A stretch of DNA of 64,000 nucleotides, taken from NCBI GenBank assembly GCA_903813345.2, contig CAIIXF020000009.1, forward strand, positions 16,147,759 through 16,211,758. Direction: 5' to 3'. Both the position numbers and the translations under genes were made by a program. The DNA comes from Owenia fusiformis (taxonomy: Eukaryota > Annelida > Polychaeta > Sabellida > Oweniidae). This document shows, one piece after another, positions 62,949 to 64,000 of this stretch (within the stretch, counting starts at the first letter, position 1; each line of letters begins with the position of its first letter). The notes beneath the pieces are model-generated. The model made no database searches and had not been told where the DNA came from. It was given only the letters and a program-made list of their open reading frames with translations.

Positions 62949-63368
62949 AGTGAGTGATTGCAAAAGCTCACCATGTGAGCTTATAAGGGCATTATCATGT
63001 GGGAGTCAAACAGACTCCCCTTTATGACAATATAGGGTTTCCGGAACGAAATCAGGGTGTCCCGGGCCTACGGACTCCCGCTTCTGCCGAAACCTGATAA
63101 CGAGGCTTTTACACATAATCCAATGGGGGTGTTAGGTCTGCCAAACATTTGGAGGGAATGTAAATTGTATATATACAGTAAATACAAAAATGCATTTTTT
63201 TGTTGAACATAAAAACATATCAATTTTTTGTAAAATAAAGTTCAAATTCAAATTCAATTTCAAGGTAAAATATCCACTTCTATTTCATGCCCATTTATAC
63301 TTATTTTCTTGGGTGGCTAAAAAGAGACCTTATTAAAGTCTATATAATAATAATTATTAATAACTAGC

Positions 63369-63524
63369 CTGTATAGCACGACCACTAGCAGAAATATATG
63401 CCTCCACAGTTGTTGTAAAATCTCCACCAGCAAACTTTTCTTTCTCAGTTTTCCTTCCCCTGATAACAGGTATAGCCATCAGCTCCTCATAAACCCTGGC
63501 ATACAGCTCAAGAATGGCAAAAAC
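63369..63524 (-). CDS. EPRS1: EPRS1 exon, PRS catalytic core (GC donor)
   Basis: This exon encodes 52 residues containing [33 protein letters not shown] and [12 protein letters not shown]. In eukaryotic PRS this region forms part of the active-site sheet and the proline pocket; the KEKFAGGD stretch is highly conserved. The acceptor is CTCCAG before GTTTTTGCC. At the 3' end the conserved AIQ must join GATSHHLG of the next exon. The only join keeping the invariant length places the splice after CAG, where the intron starts GCTAGT rather than GT. That makes the following 11.3-kb intron a GC-AG intron. Intron phase is 0 on both sides. Confidence 0.93.
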
Positions 63525-63802
<278 letters not shown>

Positions 63803-63841
63803 CTACAAAGAAACAACAATATATATTTGACCATGTCACAA

Positions 63842-64000
63842 CTAGAAAAATAGCAACTCCACGGAGTAGCAAATCCCACTGAACAAATCATGTTTTGATA
63901 AAAATTTTGAGCCAAATTCGTCTACTGTTTTTGAATTATCAAAGATTATGTTTTTATGAAACATGATTGCCATATTGAAATTCAGCTGTCATCTTTGGAT
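63842..64000 (-). mobile_element. A-family element, 3' end, continues beyond the window
   Basis: CTAG at 63845-63842 with the ACTCCACGGAGT hairpin and CCCACTGAAC, then the first A core unit. The rest lies right of 64000, within the upstream intron of EPRS1. Confidence 0.7.

Larger units (their letters stand above)
60721..62986 (-). mobile_element. E-family Helitron-like element, interrupted by an A-family element
   Basis: The 3' end is at the left (GTACCGTGGGTAC, a 5-bp-stem terminal hairpin, then GCTCACATGGTG) and the 5' end at the right (CACCATGTGAGC then TAA, i.e. TTA.. on the minus strand). The 12-bp GCTCACATGGTG is inverted at the two ends. The core has tandem units of roughly 350-400 bp containing AAAATGGCGGCCATTTT and an AATAGGCGAGCTTTTGAACC block. 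The ACGG/ACAG microsatellite (62897-62948) is just inside the 5' end. The left part is split from the body by the A element at 60796-61968. No ORF was found, so it is non-autonomous. Confidence 0.8.
52109..63368 (-). other. EPRS1 intron, 11.3 kb, GC-AG type, nest of Helitron-like elements
   Basis: The intron begins GCTAGT at 63368 and ends TGTTACAG above 52108. It holds two large E-family elements, each interrupted by another family (52786-56686 carrying 52831-54390, and 60721-62986 carrying 60796-61968). It also holds an antisense A core (56687-57440), a lone A 3' end (59744-59785) and a truncated A element (60068-60426). The stretch 57441-59743 shows no gene; it contains a small inverted repeat at 58802-58873. 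A (TCTTAA)-like tail at 59880-59905 and an (ATTCAAA)-like tail at 63237-63265 look like LINE or SINE 3' ends on the plus strand. Confidence 0.8.

Overview
This is AT-rich, intron-rich nuclear DNA from an invertebrate animal. One conserved gene can be identified. Seven exons on the minus strand, spread from 63802 down to 19774, encode the C-terminal 362 residues of the prolyl-tRNA synthetase half of glutamyl-prolyl-tRNA synthetase (EPRS1): class II motif 2, motif 3, anticodon-binding domain, zinc-binding tail and the FGRSY terminus. The reading frame joins perfectly across all six introns. The rest of the gene lies to the right of the window. I saw no second host gene.

The kind of organism is an inference. 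The repeats combine tandem cores, an ACGG/ACAG microsatellite and short conserved ends, which recalls the 'pearl' elements of bivalve molluscs and the HINE/DINE class of non-autonomous Helitron-like elements. I favour a bivalve or another mollusc, but nothing here proves it.

Layout. Positions 1-17,500 are gene-free DNA with a segmental duplication, foldback elements and dispersed motifs. Positions 17,500-19,773 hold a decayed Penelope-like reverse transcriptase, a TA-flanked MITE and the sequence downstream of EPRS1. The last intron (19,931-34,687) carries a nearly intact non-LTR retrotransposon in the gene's orientation, a second LINE remnant, three Helitron-like elements and a nested foldback of 2.7 kb. 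The other introns (34,832-37,027; 37,189-44,483; 44,658-51,913; 52,109-63,368; 63,525-63,700) are built largely of Helitron-like elements inserted beside or inside one another, plus several MITEs.

The most notable content is a set of at least five Helitron-like families, here called A to E. Four of them share one architecture: a TTAT-beginning 5' end, a short subterminal inverted repeat present at both ends, a microsatellite next to the 5' block, a core of tandem repeats, and a 3' hairpin just before the end (CTAG or CTGG in A and B). For family C only the 5' end and core are visible. One copy (60796-61968) sits inside another family's copy, and the same window contains the unoccupied target, so the insertion can be read directly. 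The cores are striking. Families A, B, C and E repeat ATGGCNGCCAT palindromes that resemble YY1 sites, while family D repeats paired AGGTCA half-sites like nuclear-receptor elements. Nearly all copies lie in the transcriptional orientation of EPRS1.

All boundaries were read by eye. No database search or computation was run.
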